Shown piece after piece: positions 6,920 to 16,030 of a stretch of DNA of 32,230 bases. Source of the DNA: HGM12587 sp945786935 (lineage in GTDB: Bacteria > Bacillota > Clostridia > Lachnospirales > Lachnospiraceae); the NCBI GenBank assembly GCA_945786935.1, contig CALZFY010000018.1:1-32230 (forward strand). Reading direction: 5' to 3'. Every line of letters begins with the position of its first letter. Positions within the stretch are counted from its first letter, which is position 1. Position numbers and translations under genes: made by a program. The notes below the pieces were generated by a model. The model was given only the letters and a program-made list of their open reading frames with translations, ran no database searches and was not told where the DNA came from.

Positions 6920-9124
6920 ATGAGAAATATAATTCAATTAAAAAACAACTGGAAATTTATAAAATCGGCAGCTGATGTGATGGAAGCTGCCATAGCAGAG
7001 GGAGAATCTATTTCCCTTCCCCACACATGGAATGCCATTGATGGTCAGGATGGTGGAAATGATTATCACCGCGGTACCTGCTGGTATGTGAAAGAGTTTA
7101 CAAAACCGGATATAAATCCAACTGACCGTGTCTACATTGAGTTCCTTGGAGCTGCCATGACAGCAGACGTATTTATGAACGGCGAAAAGGTATGTCATCA
7201 TGAAGGAGGCTATTCCACCTTCCGTGTAGATATTACTGAAAAACTTTTGGAGGATAACACTCTTGTAGTATCCTTAGACAACGGTGACAACACCACAGTT
7301 TATCCTCAGAAAGCCGATTTTACCTTCTACGGTGGTTTATACCGCAATGTAAATATGATTATCGTACCGGAAAGCCACTTTGCTTTGGACTACTGCGGTA
7401 CTCCCGGTATCAAAGTAACCCCTGTCGTAGATCTGGATGCAAAAAAAGCGACTGTTACCGTGGAAACATGGGTTAGCGGTTCTGCTTCCAGTGTTGACTT
7501 TGCCGTCAATGGAGAAACCATGACTTCTCCTGTGGAGGATCACAGGGCTGTCGCTGTCTTTACCATTGAAAATGTACACCTGTGGGATGGTATCAATGAC
7601 CCGTATCTGTACACCGCAGAGGCTGCTTTGGAAAGCGGTGATAAAGTAAGCACCCGTTTCGGATGCCGTGAATTTCACATTGATCCCAGGGAGGGCTTTT
7701 TCTTAAACGGACGCAGCTATCTCCTTCGCGGGGTCTCCCGCCATCAGGATTTCAAAGGGGTGGGGAATGCACTAACTTTGGAGCATCACAAAAAAGATAT
7801 GGAAATCATCAGAGAAATCGGTGCTACGACCCTTCGTCTGGCACATTACCAGCATGCACAGGAATTTTATGACCTCTGTGACGAAAACGGTCTGATCGTA
7901 TGGGCAGAAATCCCGTATATTACCATGCATATGAAGGATGGACGTGCCAATACCCTTTCCCAGATGGAAGAACTTGTTGTACAGAATTATAACCATCCTT
8001 CTATCATCTGCTGGGGGCTTTCCAATGAAATCACTGCGGCAAGTGCAGTCAATGAAGATTTATTGGAAAACCACCGCCTGTTAAATGACCTCTGCCACAG
8101 TTTAGACAGCACCCGTCCTACCACCATGGCGAATGTGTTTATGCTGGAAACAGACAGCCCGATTCTGGAAGTTCCGGATATCAACAGCTATAACCTGTAT
8201 TTTGGCTGGTACCTGGGAGATTTGGAACAAAATGATGAGTTTTTCGATGAATATCATGAAAAATATCCGGACAGAGCCATTGGCTTCTCCGAGTATGGCG
8301 CGGATGCCAATCCACAATATCAGTCATCAGCTCCGGAAAAAGGGGATTACACGGAATCCTATCAGGCAGTTTATCATGAGCACATCTTAAAGATGATTGA
8401 AGATCGTCCATGGTTATGGGCTACCCATGTATGGAATCTCTTCGACTTTGCTGCTGACGGCAGAGATGAAGGCGGCAAACATGGAGAAAACCAGAAAGGT
8501 CTTGTAACCATTGACCGTAAAGTAAAAAAAGATGCATTCTACCTGTATAAAGCGGCATGGAATCGGAAAGAGCCTTTTGTTCACCTCTGCGGAAGCCGGT
8601 ATGTAGACCGCGCAGAAGAAGTAACGGAAGTTAAAGTGTATTCCAATCAGCCGGAGGTTACCTTACTGGTAGATGGTAAAGAATTTGAAACAAAGGCCGG
8701 AAAGACCGTATTCAGCTTCTCTGTGCCAATTCATGGGGAGCATAGGGTGACAGCAAGATCCGGAGAATGTACAGATGCCATCACGATCCGTAAGGTGGCT
8801 GAACCAAATGACGACTATGTATTTGTGAAACGTTCTCCTGTAACCAACTGGTTCGACGCAGATGATGTCGATGAAACCTGCTACTCTGTAGCTGATACAT
8901 TGGCAGAGATCCGTTCCAACCCTCAGGCAGGTGCCATCATTGATTCCATGATGGCAAAAGGAGCCTCCGAGCGCGGGGATGTGGCAGATGCCGTAAAGGA
9001 CAATCCGGCGCTGCAGCGTATGATGGGTCGAATGACTCTCATCAGCCTCTTAAAGCAGAGCGGTGCAGATGAGGAAAGCATCAAACAGTTAAACCGTATT
9101 TTGCAGGGTATCAAGAAACAATAA
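6920..9124 (+). CDS. GH2 family beta-galactosidase-like glycosidase
   Basis: A 734-residue GH2 enzyme with no signal peptide. Order: sugar-binding jelly roll (about 1-170, with FYGGLYRNV), immunoglobulin-like domain (about 175-260), TIM barrel (about 265-550), then a small beta domain and a helical tail (about 640-734). Acid/base Glu370 is in SNE and nucleophile Glu458 in SEYG. The segment after WNLFDFAADGR, with N524-Q-K526 and GLVTIDRKVKKDAFYLYKA, is the pattern of Firmicute beta-galactosidases. The same N-x-K also occurs in beta-glucuronidases, so glucuronidase activity is not excluded. AAAGGA lies 11 bases before the ATG. It is probably transcribed by readthrough from the GPH gene. Confidence 0.88.
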   Translation: MRNIIQLKNNWKFIKSAADVMEAAIAEGESISLPHTWNAIDGQDGGNDYHRGTCWYVKEFTKPDINPTDRVYIEFLGAAMTADVFMNGEKVCHHEGGYSTFRVDITEKLLEDNTLVVSLDNGDNTTVYPQKADFTFYGGLYRNVNMIIVPESHFALDYCGTPGIKVTPVVDLDAKKATVTVETWVSGSASSVDFAVNGETMTSPVEDHRAVAVFTIENVHLWDGINDPYLYTAEAALESGDKVSTRFGCREFHIDPREGFFLNGRSYLLRGVSRHQDFKGVGNALTLEHHKKDMEIIREIGATTLRLAHYQHAQEFYDLCDENGLIVWAEIPYITMHMKDGRANTLSQMEELVVQNYNHPSIICWGLSNEITAASAVNEDLLENHRLLNDLCHSLDSTRPTTMANVFMLETDSPILEVPDINSYNLYFGWYLGDLEQNDEFFDEYHEKYPDRAIGFSEYGADANPQYQSSAPEKGDYTESYQAVYHEHILKMIEDRPWLWATHVWNLFDFAADGRDEGGKHGENQKGLVTIDRKVKKDAFYLYKAAWNRKEPFVHLCGSRYVDRAEEVTEVKVYSNQPEVTLLVDGKEFETKAGKTVFSFSVPIHGEHRVTARSGECTDAITIRKVAEPNDDYVFVKRSPVTNWFDADDVDETCYSVADTLAEIRSNPQAGAIIDSMMAKGASERGDVADAVKDNPALQRMMGRMTLISLLKQSGADEESIKQLNRILQGIKKQ

Positions 9125-9143
9125 GCCATCTCCATTTTATAAT

Positions 9144-9180
9144 AAGAGCCATGGAAGAAAACTCCCATGGCTCTTTTGTT
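9144..9180. terminator. Bidirectional terminator between the GH2 and esterase genes
   Basis: A perfect 11-base stem (AAGAGCCATGG at 9144-9154, CCATGGCTCTT at 9165-9175) has a 10-base loop. TTTTGTT follows on the plus strand and a weaker T-rich tail on the minus strand. It separates the two convergent units. Confidence 0.8.
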
Positions 9181-10111
9181 ATTGTATGAACTTTCGAATC
9201 ACTTCATATCGCTTCTCAAAAACTCTTTTTACCAGAGCACTCTTTAAATCTGCATCAAATCCATGATAAGAGCCTGAGACAACATTTAAGTCTACGTCTA
9301 CTCCGGCATTTTTTAACTTATTGGCATAAGCAATTGCCTCATCCCGCAAGGTATCAAATTGCTGCGGTTCGATATAAGCAGGCGGCAAATTGTGTAACTC
9401 ATTTTTCATAGGGATGGTATATGTTTCCTTTTCAACACCACGGCTCAAGTAAATACGCCACATTTGTTCATTGGAATGCTTACTCCATGCAGCATCTTTA
9501 TACTTTTCCATAGATTCATATTTTCCTCTTTCATTGTCACATACAGGATAAATAAGCATCTGACCACATAACGGATAATGAGTTCTGTCACGATTTAACA
9601 GTGCAATACCGGCAGCAAGACAGCCTCCAGCACTGTCCCCATACAGAAATACACGTTTTTTGTCTACTTTAAGCTTCTCTGCATTTTCGAATACAAACCT
9701 CAGCATGGCATAACAATCCTCCAAGGTTGTATCACATGGGCTGTCAAGGGCCAGACGGTATTCCGGTAAGAAAACTTTAACTCCTGTATTCTCTGCATAT
9801 AAGGAACTATTATTCATCATGGCTTTCTGAATAGGAAACATGAATCCTCCTCCATGATAATAAATCATAGCAGGATACAGCGACTCCTCTCTTTTCGGGG
9901 TAAATTCGTAAAAGGGAATACTGGTATTATCAAAAGACAGGTATGTATCCTTTCTGACTTTTGCTGTTTTGCTCTTATAGAAGGAAACCTGCTTACTGAA
10001 AAAACCGGCAAATTTTGCCAAACTGCCGTCTCTTACTTTTTCTTCCAGATCCATATCGCTAAAATTTATGGTTCTTCTTAATTCTTTGCTATAAGGATAT
10101 TTCGACTTCAT
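9179..10111 (-). CDS. Alpha/beta-hydrolase esterase (HSL-type)
   Basis: A 310-residue carboxylesterase of the hormone-sensitive-lipase group. The oxyanion motif HGGG follows a YY pair near residue 80; the nucleophile Ser160 is in GDSAG, the acid Asp253 in DTLRDE and His283 in SYHGFD, a complete triad. No signal peptide is visible. In-frame ATGs exist at 10150 and 10138, but only the one at 10111 has a usable site (GTGGAG, about nine bases upstream), so I start there. The gene overlaps the end of the rhamnosidase by 23 bases, which implies cotranscription and probably coupling. Likely role: removing acetyl or other acyl groups from rhamnose-bearing plant glycosides. Substrate is inference. Confidence 0.85.
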   Translation of the reverse strand: MKSKYPYSKELRRTINFSDMDLEEKVRDGSLAKFAGFFSKQVSFYKSKTAKVRKDTYLSFDNTSIPFYEFTPKREESLYPAMIYYHGGGFMFPIQKAMMNNSSLYAENTGVKVFLPEYRLALDSPCDTTLEDCYAMLRFVFENAEKLKVDKKRVFLYGDSAGGCLAAGIALLNRDRTHYPLCGQMLIYPVCDNERGKYESMEKYKDAAWSKHSNEQMWRIYLSRGVEKETYTIPMKNELHNLPPAYIEPQQFDTLRDEAIAYANKLKNAGVDVDLNVVSGSYHGFDADLKSALVKRVFEKRYEVIRKFIQ

Positions 10112-12791
10112 AGTTATATTCTCCACTTCCTGCGTCATAAACAGTTCCATCTGGTAATTCGATAACTGCTGTTGTATTACATGGTATTACTGAATGCAAG
10201 GAAAAAATATTTTTATCCTCAGCTTTTGTTATATTCCATTCACAGACTACTGTACCCTGCTCCGTTCTGTAACTTCTGCTGCTGGAAGTAATCTTTCCAT
10301 CCGGCTTGGGTGCAATACGAAGGTGTTTAAAACCGGCACCCATTGTATCAATACCTCCTACTGTGCGGAAGATCCAATCTGCAACGGCACCAAATGCATA
10401 GTGATTAAAACTTAAGTTTCCGGGATTACCGTCATCATCATAGCCATTGCAGTTTTCCCATATCGTTGTGCCGCCCGCATCTACCTCGAATAACCAGGAA
10501 GGCTTTTTTGACTGCCACAGCAGCGTATAAGCCAGATCCGTACGTCCGATTTTGCATAATGCATCCAGCAAATATGGCGTGGTGAGAAATCCGGTATCCA
10601 GGCACATATCGTTATCCTCAATAGACTTTACCAGATTTTCTTCAAAGGTTTCTTTATGTCTTTCCGGAACAAGATCAAAATAAATCGGAAGTACATATGC
10701 GCCCATCAAATCCGAAGGCATAGAACCATCTTCTTTTATAATACCTTTTTGAATGGCTTCCTTCATGTGGTCCGCAATTTCCTGATATTTTTTCATGTCA
10801 GACAAATATAAAATATTGTCATCAGTCTCTTCAGAAAGAATTTTGGCAATCTTCGCAAAGGTATGAACCGAATTCCATCCGAAAATCGGGGCTGTATAGC
10901 AGGAACTCATACTCATAATATTTTTCAGGTTTTTCATATCCAGACCATTTTTGCTCTGACTTGGAATCAACCATTCTCCATAGTGATAACCGGTATTCCA
11001 GAGATATTTCTCAATATCATCAGGAAGGGTACTGTCTTTGGGTTTATTGGATGCTGCCTGCAGAATGACATAGTCACACCAGCGTCTCATACAGTAATAC
11101 TGTTGCCTCAGAATATCTGTATTTCCTGTAATCTCATACATAGAATACGGAACAATCACCGCAGCATCTCCCCATCCGGAAGAAGTTCCGGAACCCTTCG
11201 TCCCATACATCATGCTCATCAGTTTACCCATGGAAGGATAATTTCCATCCTCCGGAACCACCATAGGGATAATCCCATACGCATCCTGATCGCATTCCAT
11301 ATTGTACAGCCAACGGGTAAAGAAAGCGGTACAGTCTTCGTTCAGTAGAGCTGTCCTGGAATAAACAAGCATATCTCCTGTCCATCCTGCTTTTTCCCGC
11401 TGGGGGCAGTCTGTGGGCACAGAGAGCATATTGGCACACTGAGACCATCTGATATTTTCATATAGACGATTCAGACGTTGATCCGATGTCTTAAAAGTAC
11501 CGAGATTTTCCTTTTCCGTCGATACAACACATGCTGTAAAATCTTCTGCTTTTGGTTCAATTCCGGTTACACGCACATAGCGGAAACCATGGTATGTAAA
11601 ATGAGGTTCATAAGTGGCTGAGATTCCATCACAGACGTAAACATCCTTCTGGTCAACACCTTTTCCCACGCCGCCGGCCGCCTGAATATTGTTAAAGAAA
11701 TTTCCCTGTTTATCCAGTACCTCACAGTGCTCTAAAGTAATCTGAGTTCCCTTTGGAGCATTTACCTTCATACGGACAAATCCCGCAATGTTCTGCCCAA
11801 AATCCAGAATCCATTCTCCTTTCGGACTTTTCGTCAGCCGTGAAACAGGAAGCTCCTTCACGATCATGACAGGCTCTCCAATCTGAGAAACCAGATTCTC
11901 ATATCCATAGTTTGCTTCAATACAGGAAGTCCATCCGGAATCCATATAGTCCGCACAATTCCAGTTTTTTATCTGCCTGTTCGCATCATAGTATTCTCCT
12001 GCATACAAATCCGCAGACAGAACGGGACCGCTGGAACATTTCACGCCTTCGTCAGAGATGATCATCTCCTTTGAACCATCCGGGTAAATAACTTCCAACT
12101 GGAAGAGCACTGCGTGTGCATAGTCCATTTTTTTCATATTGGGCAATGACTGAGGACATAAATACCATCCATCCCCCACATGCATGCCAATGGCATTCAA
12201 ACCTTCTGTCAATTGCTCTGTCACATCATAAGTCTGATAGCATAAGTATTTTTCATAGACCGTATGTTCCGGTGCCAGAAGACGGGAATCTGCTCTTTTT
12301 CCATTCAAATATAATTCATAAGTACCATGGCAGGTCGTATACAGACGGGCTTTGACAGGCTTATCTTTCAGACAGAACTGTTTGCGGAAAAGTGTTGCAG
12401 GCTTCTGTTTTCCAAATCCCGGCTTTCCTTTTTTGTGTTTCCCAGGTGCTTTCACCCATTTAGCAGACCAGTCATCTTCTGATAAGAAACCCGTCTCAAA
12501 AGAAGATGTGGCAGCTGCAGTATTTCCATGATTATCCAGAACACGCACAGTCCATAAATACCGCATTTTGCTCCGTAATTTTGCTCCTTTATACGGAATA
12601 TAGGCATTGCGGCTGCTTTCAACATTCCCAGAGTCATATATGCAATTCCCCTCAGAATCTGTTATCACAAGCTGGTATGATGCCTGCACAGTATTGGGAA
12701 TATCACTTTCCATCATCCAGGAAAAATACGGTACAACATCGATAGCGAGAGGTTTTTCCATGTGAAGCACTTTCAGATTCTTAACTAACAT
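10089..12791 (-). CDS. GH78 alpha-L-rhamnosidase
   Basis: A 900-residue GH78 enzyme, which cleaves terminal alpha-L-rhamnose from flavonoid glycosides, saponins or pectic side chains. N-terminal beta domains cover about 1-400, with the Bac_rhamnosid_N-like segment ATLFRKQF to GDGWYL. The (alpha/alpha)6 barrel follows to about 800, then a C-terminal beta domain. The catalytic signature TDCPQREKAGWTGD contains Asp461, general acid Glu466 and Asp473, and the second Glu is Glu779 in TTIWEN. All match the family. There is no signal peptide, so whole rhamnosides must be imported; no transporter lies next to it. AAAGGAG precedes the ATG by nine bases. It is divergent to an AraC regulator. Confidence 0.94.
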   Translation of the reverse strand: MLVKNLKVLHMEKPLAIDVVPYFSWMMESDIPNTVQASYQLVITDSEGNCIYDSGNVESSRNAYIPYKGAKLRSKMRYLWTVRVLDNHGNTAAATSSFETGFLSEDDWSAKWVKAPGKHKKGKPGFGKQKPATLFRKQFCLKDKPVKARLYTTCHGTYELYLNGKRADSRLLAPEHTVYEKYLCYQTYDVTEQLTEGLNAIGMHVGDGWYLCPQSLPNMKKMDYAHAVLFQLEVIYPDGSKEMIISDEGVKCSSGPVLSADLYAGEYYDANRQIKNWNCADYMDSGWTSCIEANYGYENLVSQIGEPVMIVKELPVSRLTKSPKGEWILDFGQNIAGFVRMKVNAPKGTQITLEHCEVLDKQGNFFNNIQAAGGVGKGVDQKDVYVCDGISATYEPHFTYHGFRYVRVTGIEPKAEDFTACVVSTEKENLGTFKTSDQRLNRLYENIRWSQCANMLSVPTDCPQREKAGWTGDMLVYSRTALLNEDCTAFFTRWLYNMECDQDAYGIIPMVVPEDGNYPSMGKLMSMMYGTKGSGTSSGWGDAAVIVPYSMYEITGNTDILRQQYYCMRRWCDYVILQAASNKPKDSTLPDDIEKYLWNTGYHYGEWLIPSQSKNGLDMKNLKNIMSMSSCYTAPIFGWNSVHTFAKIAKILSEETDDNILYLSDMKKYQEIADHMKEAIQKGIIKEDGSMPSDLMGAYVLPIYFDLVPERHKETFEENLVKSIEDNDMCLDTGFLTTPYLLDALCKIGRTDLAYTLLWQSKKPSWLFEVDAGGTTIWENCNGYDDDGNPGNLSFNHYAFGAVADWIFRTVGGIDTMGAGFKHLRIAPKPDGKITSSSRSYRTEQGTVVCEWNITKAEDKNIFSLHSVIPCNTTAVIELPDGTVYDAGSGEYNYEVEISL

Positions 12792-12820
12792 TTCAATATT
12801 CTCCTTTCATTATTTGCTTT

Positions 12821-12846
12821 ATTATAGTATAATCAATTTATTGATT
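12821..12846. promoter_or_regulatory. Divergent promoter and operator candidate of the rhamnoside locus
   Basis: On the minus strand a TATAAT box (plus-strand 12821-12826) serves the rhamnosidase and lacks a good -35. Just upstream lies an inverted repeat, AATCAAT-TT-ATTGATT, at 12831-12846, in the -10/-35 spacer. The heptamer TTTATTG also occurs twice, 18 bases apart (12837 and 12855). These are candidate sites for the adjacent AraC protein. Confidence 0.45.
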
Positions 12847-12905
12847 TTAGATATTTTATTGCTAATCGACTATTGAAAATTGCTTTTTTGAAGAGGGGAT
12901 CATAT

Positions 12906-13868
12906 ATGTTTGAACATATCTATTTCTTTACCCATCAGACAGATGGAGAAAATCAGGAGGTGCTGAAAGATGAGACTTTTCAGAAAATGGCGAATAAGCA
13001 CTATCTTCCTCCGGCAGAAAATACATCGTTTTATATTGACGGAAAATGCTGTTATCTTCTGCAGCATCCACTGTCCCCGGAAAAGCAAAAATACTTAATG
13101 TATCTACAGTCTTTTTCTTATATGGACACAAAAGCTTCCTACTATACAAAACGCAGTAATTACTCATCCTTTCTGCTGCTGTATACCTATGAAGGAATAG
13201 GGGAACTGATTTACAGAGGACAGCGTTATACGTTGCAGAAAGGGGATGGTTTTATCATTGACTGCAGGGAGACGCATTTTTACAAAACCATGGGAAATCA
13301 CTGGTGCCATTCTGATCTGCACTTTTGGGGAGGTCAATCTGCGCTTTTTTACAACGAAAATTTCGCAAATAAACCACCGGTATTTCATTGCACACAGCAA
13401 AATTCTTTTCAAAATCAATTAGAGAAAATTCTGAGAATGCTTAACGCATCGATGATCAATCGTGATTTTTATATTTCTTTTGAATTGGAGAAAATGCTCT
13501 TTTATATTTTAGAATGCCAGAAAGAATTTCAGAGTACTGAAGAAATACCTGAAACAATCAGTCTTCTTCAAAATTATCTGGAACATCATTTTACGCAGGA
13601 TATTACGTTAGAAGTCATGGCAGAATTTACAGGAATCAGCAAATATCATTTATGCAGGCAGTTTAAAAAATATACAGGTTTTTCTCCCCGAGAGTATCTC
13701 ATACATCTGCGGCTGCTTCAGGCACAGATGTTATTGCAGTCAACTGATTTTCCCTGTTATAAAATCGGGATTATGGTAGGACTTGCTAATGAGGCAAATT
13801 TTATTCAGCATTTTAAAAAAGCATTTGACATGACGCCCGGAGAGTATCGGAATATGATAAAAAATTGA
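12906..13868 (+). CDS. AraC family regulator of the rhamnoside locus
   Basis: A 320-residue AraC regulator. The N-terminal half (about 70-160) looks like the cupin sugar-sensing domain, with the pattern YTLQKGDGFIIDCRETHFY. The C-terminal hundred residues (about 219-318) carry the double helix-turn-helix, including FTGISKYHLCRQFKKYTGFS and the closing FKKAFDMTPGEYR. I place the start at the ATG at 12906, seven bases after GAGGGG; a TTG 33 bases upstream is open but has no ribosome site. It is divergent to the rhamnosidase and probably activates it in response to rhamnose or a rhamnoside. Regulatory target is inferred from position only. Confidence 0.9.
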   Translation: MFEHIYFFTHQTDGENQEVLKDETFQKMANKHYLPPAENTSFYIDGKCCYLLQHPLSPEKQKYLMYLQSFSYMDTKASYYTKRSNYSSFLLLYTYEGIGELIYRGQRYTLQKGDGFIIDCRETHFYKTMGNHWCHSDLHFWGGQSALFYNENFANKPPVFHCTQQNSFQNQLEKILRMLNASMINRDFYISFELEKMLFYILECQKEFQSTEEIPETISLLQNYLEHHFTQDITLEVMAEFTGISKYHLCRQFKKYTGFSPREYLIHLRLLQAQMLLQSTDFPCYKIGIMVGLANEANFIQHFKKAFDMTPGEYRNMIKN

Positions 13869-13941
13869 ATAAGGCGTATAAAGTAATCTGTTTCCGTTGA
13901 CAGTATCCTGGCTAATTTGAAAACAAAGCTGACCACTCACA

Positions 13942-13980
13942 AAAGCCCACCTTCTCACAATTGAGAACGTGGGCTTTTTC
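13942..13980. terminator. Strong bidirectional terminator
   Basis: AAAAGCCCAC at 13942-13951 pairs with GTGGGCTTTT at 13970-13979, and an inner TTCTC/GAGAA stem extends it. T-runs are present on both strands. It ends the AraC gene and the convergent Rpn-type nuclease gene. Confidence 0.88.
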
Positions 13981-14040
13981 AAGCAATCCCCTACGGTACA
14001 GATGGATGATCGTTGTCTCAAATTTCCTTGTGTTTCAACT

Positions 14041-15021
14041 CTATTTTACATACTGATCTACCAACGACTTTGCAGCATCCAAAGTCATAGAACTGTTTTT
14101 CATGATTCTTTCAAGAATATCCTCTTTGGAAAGCCCCAAATCACAGCATGTCAGAATCATGGTTCTGATTCCTTCTTTCATCCCCTCTTCCATGCCTTCT
14201 TTTAATCCATTATTGTAGATTGCCTCTATTGCAGTACACATATCAATTCGCTCCTTCCCGTTCTTTCCTTCTCTGAAATTTTTCAACTGCTTTTCTGAAT
14301 GCAGCAGTTCCCTGATTGCCTGATATGTCTCTATATCCACATTGCTAAAATATTCTCTGTGGTTTTCCACATATTCCTGAATACCACTTTTCTGATTTCT
14401 ATATTTTAACATGCCAAAAATCAAATGTAAATCCGATTGGAATTTTTCGACTTCATTCACATTTCCTACATCTATCAGATTTAATTTGTAATTTGGGATA
14501 TATTGCTTCCATAACTTATGACTAATCACCTCGTTCTCCTGATGGAACATTCCATATAAATCCTTACTTGCATCCCATGGAGTTAATCCATAGTAAAACA
14601 CCAGCGGTATGACCGGATAGATTTTATCCTCTTTACGAAATTTCGACAAAAACTCTTCCTCTGTAATTTTCATTTCAGGTTCTCGGTTTCTCCACATCTG
14701 ACGAATCTGATCTGCATAGGATAATCCATCATAAATCATCATACGTACCGGCATTGCATAATGTACCTTATTCTGATTTTCACAGGCGAGAATTGCCAGT
14801 TCTGCTTCCCGCTTCCAACGCATGGCAATATCCCGGTATTTTTGAACCCCCTTTTCCTGATGATTTTTGCAGGTTACGATCATACTGGATTCGCTGTCTA
14901 TCTCTTCTAAATCTTCCGGCAAAATGATTTGTTTCCCCTGAAAAACAGTTCCATTAAATAGATCTGCAAATCTTCTTTTATCACGCAACCATTGTTTGAC
15001 TGCAATATTACTTTTTCCCAT
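14041..15021 (-). CDS. Rpn-family recombination-promoting nuclease / putative transposase
   Basis: A 326-residue PD-(D/E)XK-superfamily protein of the Rpn (YhgA-like) group. The N-terminal block WLRDKRRFADLFNG holds Asp20, and the E-x-Q motif at Glu81-Asn-Gln83 is followed by the conserved YAMPVRMM segment. The C-terminal 60 residues contain short Gly-Met-Glu-Glu repeats and an alpha-helical tail ending in DAAKSLVDQYVK. The length is normal for Lachnospiraceae members, so it is not obviously decayed. AAGGAG lies eight bases before the ATG. Such genes are often multicopy in these genomes, and E. coli relatives cut DNA and promote RecA-independent recombination. No flanking inverted repeats were seen, so I do not call it a mobile element. 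Confidence 0.85.
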   Translation of the reverse strand: MGKSNIAVKQWLRDKRRFADLFNGTVFQGKQIILPEDLEEIDSESSMIVTCKNHQEKGVQKYRDIAMRWKREAELAILACENQNKVHYAMPVRMMIYDGLSYADQIRQMWRNREPEMKITEEEFLSKFRKEDKIYPVIPLVFYYGLTPWDASKDLYGMFHQENEVISHKLWKQYIPNYKLNLIDVGNVNEVEKFQSDLHLIFGMLKYRNQKSGIQEYVENHREYFSNVDIETYQAIRELLHSEKQLKNFREGKNGKERIDMCTAIEAIYNNGLKEGMEEGMKEGIRTMILTCCDLGLSKEDILERIMKNSSMTLDAAKSLVDQYVK

Positions 15022-15155
15022 ATGCGTTCTCCTTGTTCAATTGTAAAAAAAATGGGTAAATCGGCTGAAATGCCAAAAGAAAGACGAATGTCCTTCAGAT
15101 ATTCTGATGATAACATTCGCTTTACAGATTCACAAATTAAATTTTTATAAAGTTG

Positions 15156-15183
15156 TTCAAATTCCGTTTTCCTGTGTTAGAAT
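15156..15183 (+). promoter_or_regulatory. Probable promoter of the TauE/SafE gene
   Basis: TAGAAT at 15178-15183 and TTCAAA at 15156-15161 with a 16-base spacer, 26 bases upstream of the ATG at 15209. The match is moderate. Confidence 0.4.
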
Positions 15184-15208
15184 ACGTAACATTGGAGGAA
15201 TTAATGAA

Positions 15209-15985
15209 ATGAATATCTTATTTACAATCTTGATCACATTTTTTGCAGGTATGGGTGCAGGGCTTGGAACAGGCTTTGCAGGCATGAGTGCAGCCGCAGT
15301 CATCAGTCCCATGCTTATCAGTTTTCTGAATGTAGAGCCCTACACAGCGGTAGGAATCGCTCTTTCATCCGATGTGCTGGCCAGTGCGGTCTCCGCATAC
15401 ACTTATAAAAAGAACGATAATCTGGATATTAAAAACGGACTTCTCATGATGTCCATGGTACTAATTTTTACCGTTATCGGAAGCTATGTATCCAGTATCG
15501 TGCCTGCCAGAACTATGGGAAATTTCAGTACCTTTATGACACTGCTTCTCGGTATTAAATTCATTGTAAAGCCTGTCATGACTTCCAAGGAGGATATGGA
15601 GGCTGTTTCCAAACAAAAGAAAATCTGGGGTTCTATCATTTGCGGAGCCTGTGTGGGATTTATCTGCGGATTTGTCGGTGCCGGCGGCGGCATGATGATG
15701 CTCCTCATCCTCACCAGCGTATTGGGCTATGAATTAAAGACAGCGGTTGGAACCAGCGTATTTATCATGACGTTTACGGCACTCACCGGAGCTGTCTCCC
15801 ATTTCTCCTTCGGGGACTCTCCGAACCTTGTCATTATGGGACTTTGCATCCTCTTCACCTTTTTATGGGCAAGGATTGCCGCAGTATTTGCCAATAAGGC
15901 AAAACCGGAAACACTTAACCGGGCTGTGGGAATCGTACTGACTGTGCTTGGTGTGGTGATTCTTGTTTTTAATTTTCTGAAATAA
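15209..15985 (+). CDS. TauE/SafE family sulfite/anion permease
   Basis: A 258-residue membrane protein of the TauE/SafE (DUF81) family. Members move sulfite, sulfoacetate or other small organosulfur and organic anions. It shows about eight hydrophobic segments and the family's two inverted glycine-rich repeats, GTGFAGMSAAAVISP near the N-terminus and GFVGAGGGMMMLLIL near the middle. The start at 15209 has GGAGG ten bases upstream; the frame is open further upstream, but those 34 residues lie across the promoter region and are not membrane-like. It stands alone between the Rpn nuclease and the raffinose operon, without sulfur genes nearby, so the substrate cannot be inferred. Confidence 0.85.
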   Translation: MNILFTILITFFAGMGAGLGTGFAGMSAAAVISPMLISFLNVEPYTAVGIALSSDVLASAVSAYTYKKNDNLDIKNGLLMMSMVLIFTVIGSYVSSIVPARTMGNFSTFMTLLLGIKFIVKPVMTSKEDMEAVSKQKKIWGSIICGACVGFICGFVGAGGGMMMLLILTSVLGYELKTAVGTSVFIMTFTALTGAVSHFSFGDSPNLVIMGLCILFTFLWARIAAVFANKAKPETLNRAVGIVLTVLGVVILVFNFLK

Positions 15986-15998
15986 ACGCAAAAAATAT

Positions 15999-16030
15999 GA
16001 CCGGGGACAAAACTCCCCGGTCGTATTTAT
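15999..16030. terminator. Bidirectional terminator between the TauE/SafE and fructokinase genes
   Basis: A perfect 9-base GC-rich stem (GACCGGGGA at 15999-16007, TCCCCGGTC at 16014-16022) has a 6-base loop. T-rich sequence follows on the plus strand and ATATTTTT on the minus strand. It ends the long minus-strand raffinose operon. Confidence 0.82.

Noticed and set aside
6920..9124. Calling the GH2 enzyme a beta-glucuronidase from its N-x-K motif
   Set aside because: The same N-x-K occurs in Firmicute beta-galactosidases, and the surrounding residues fit those better. Activity remains open.
10863..11348. 161-codon open frame antisense to the GH78 gene
   Set aside because: It lies wholly inside a well-supported GH78 coding region, has no ribosome site and resembles no family.
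12873..12905. TTG start for the rhamnoside AraC gene, adding eleven residues
   Set aside because: No ribosome site, whereas GAGGGG is well placed for the ATG at 12906.
14041..15021. Insertion sequence carrying the Rpn gene
   Set aside because: No terminal inverted repeats or target-site duplication could be seen around it; the flanking hairpin is a terminator.
14907..15116. Short minus-strand frame overlapping the start of the Rpn gene
   Set aside because: It runs out of frame through the Rpn start and continues into its coding sequence; no ribosome site. The upstream part is better read as the Rpn leader.
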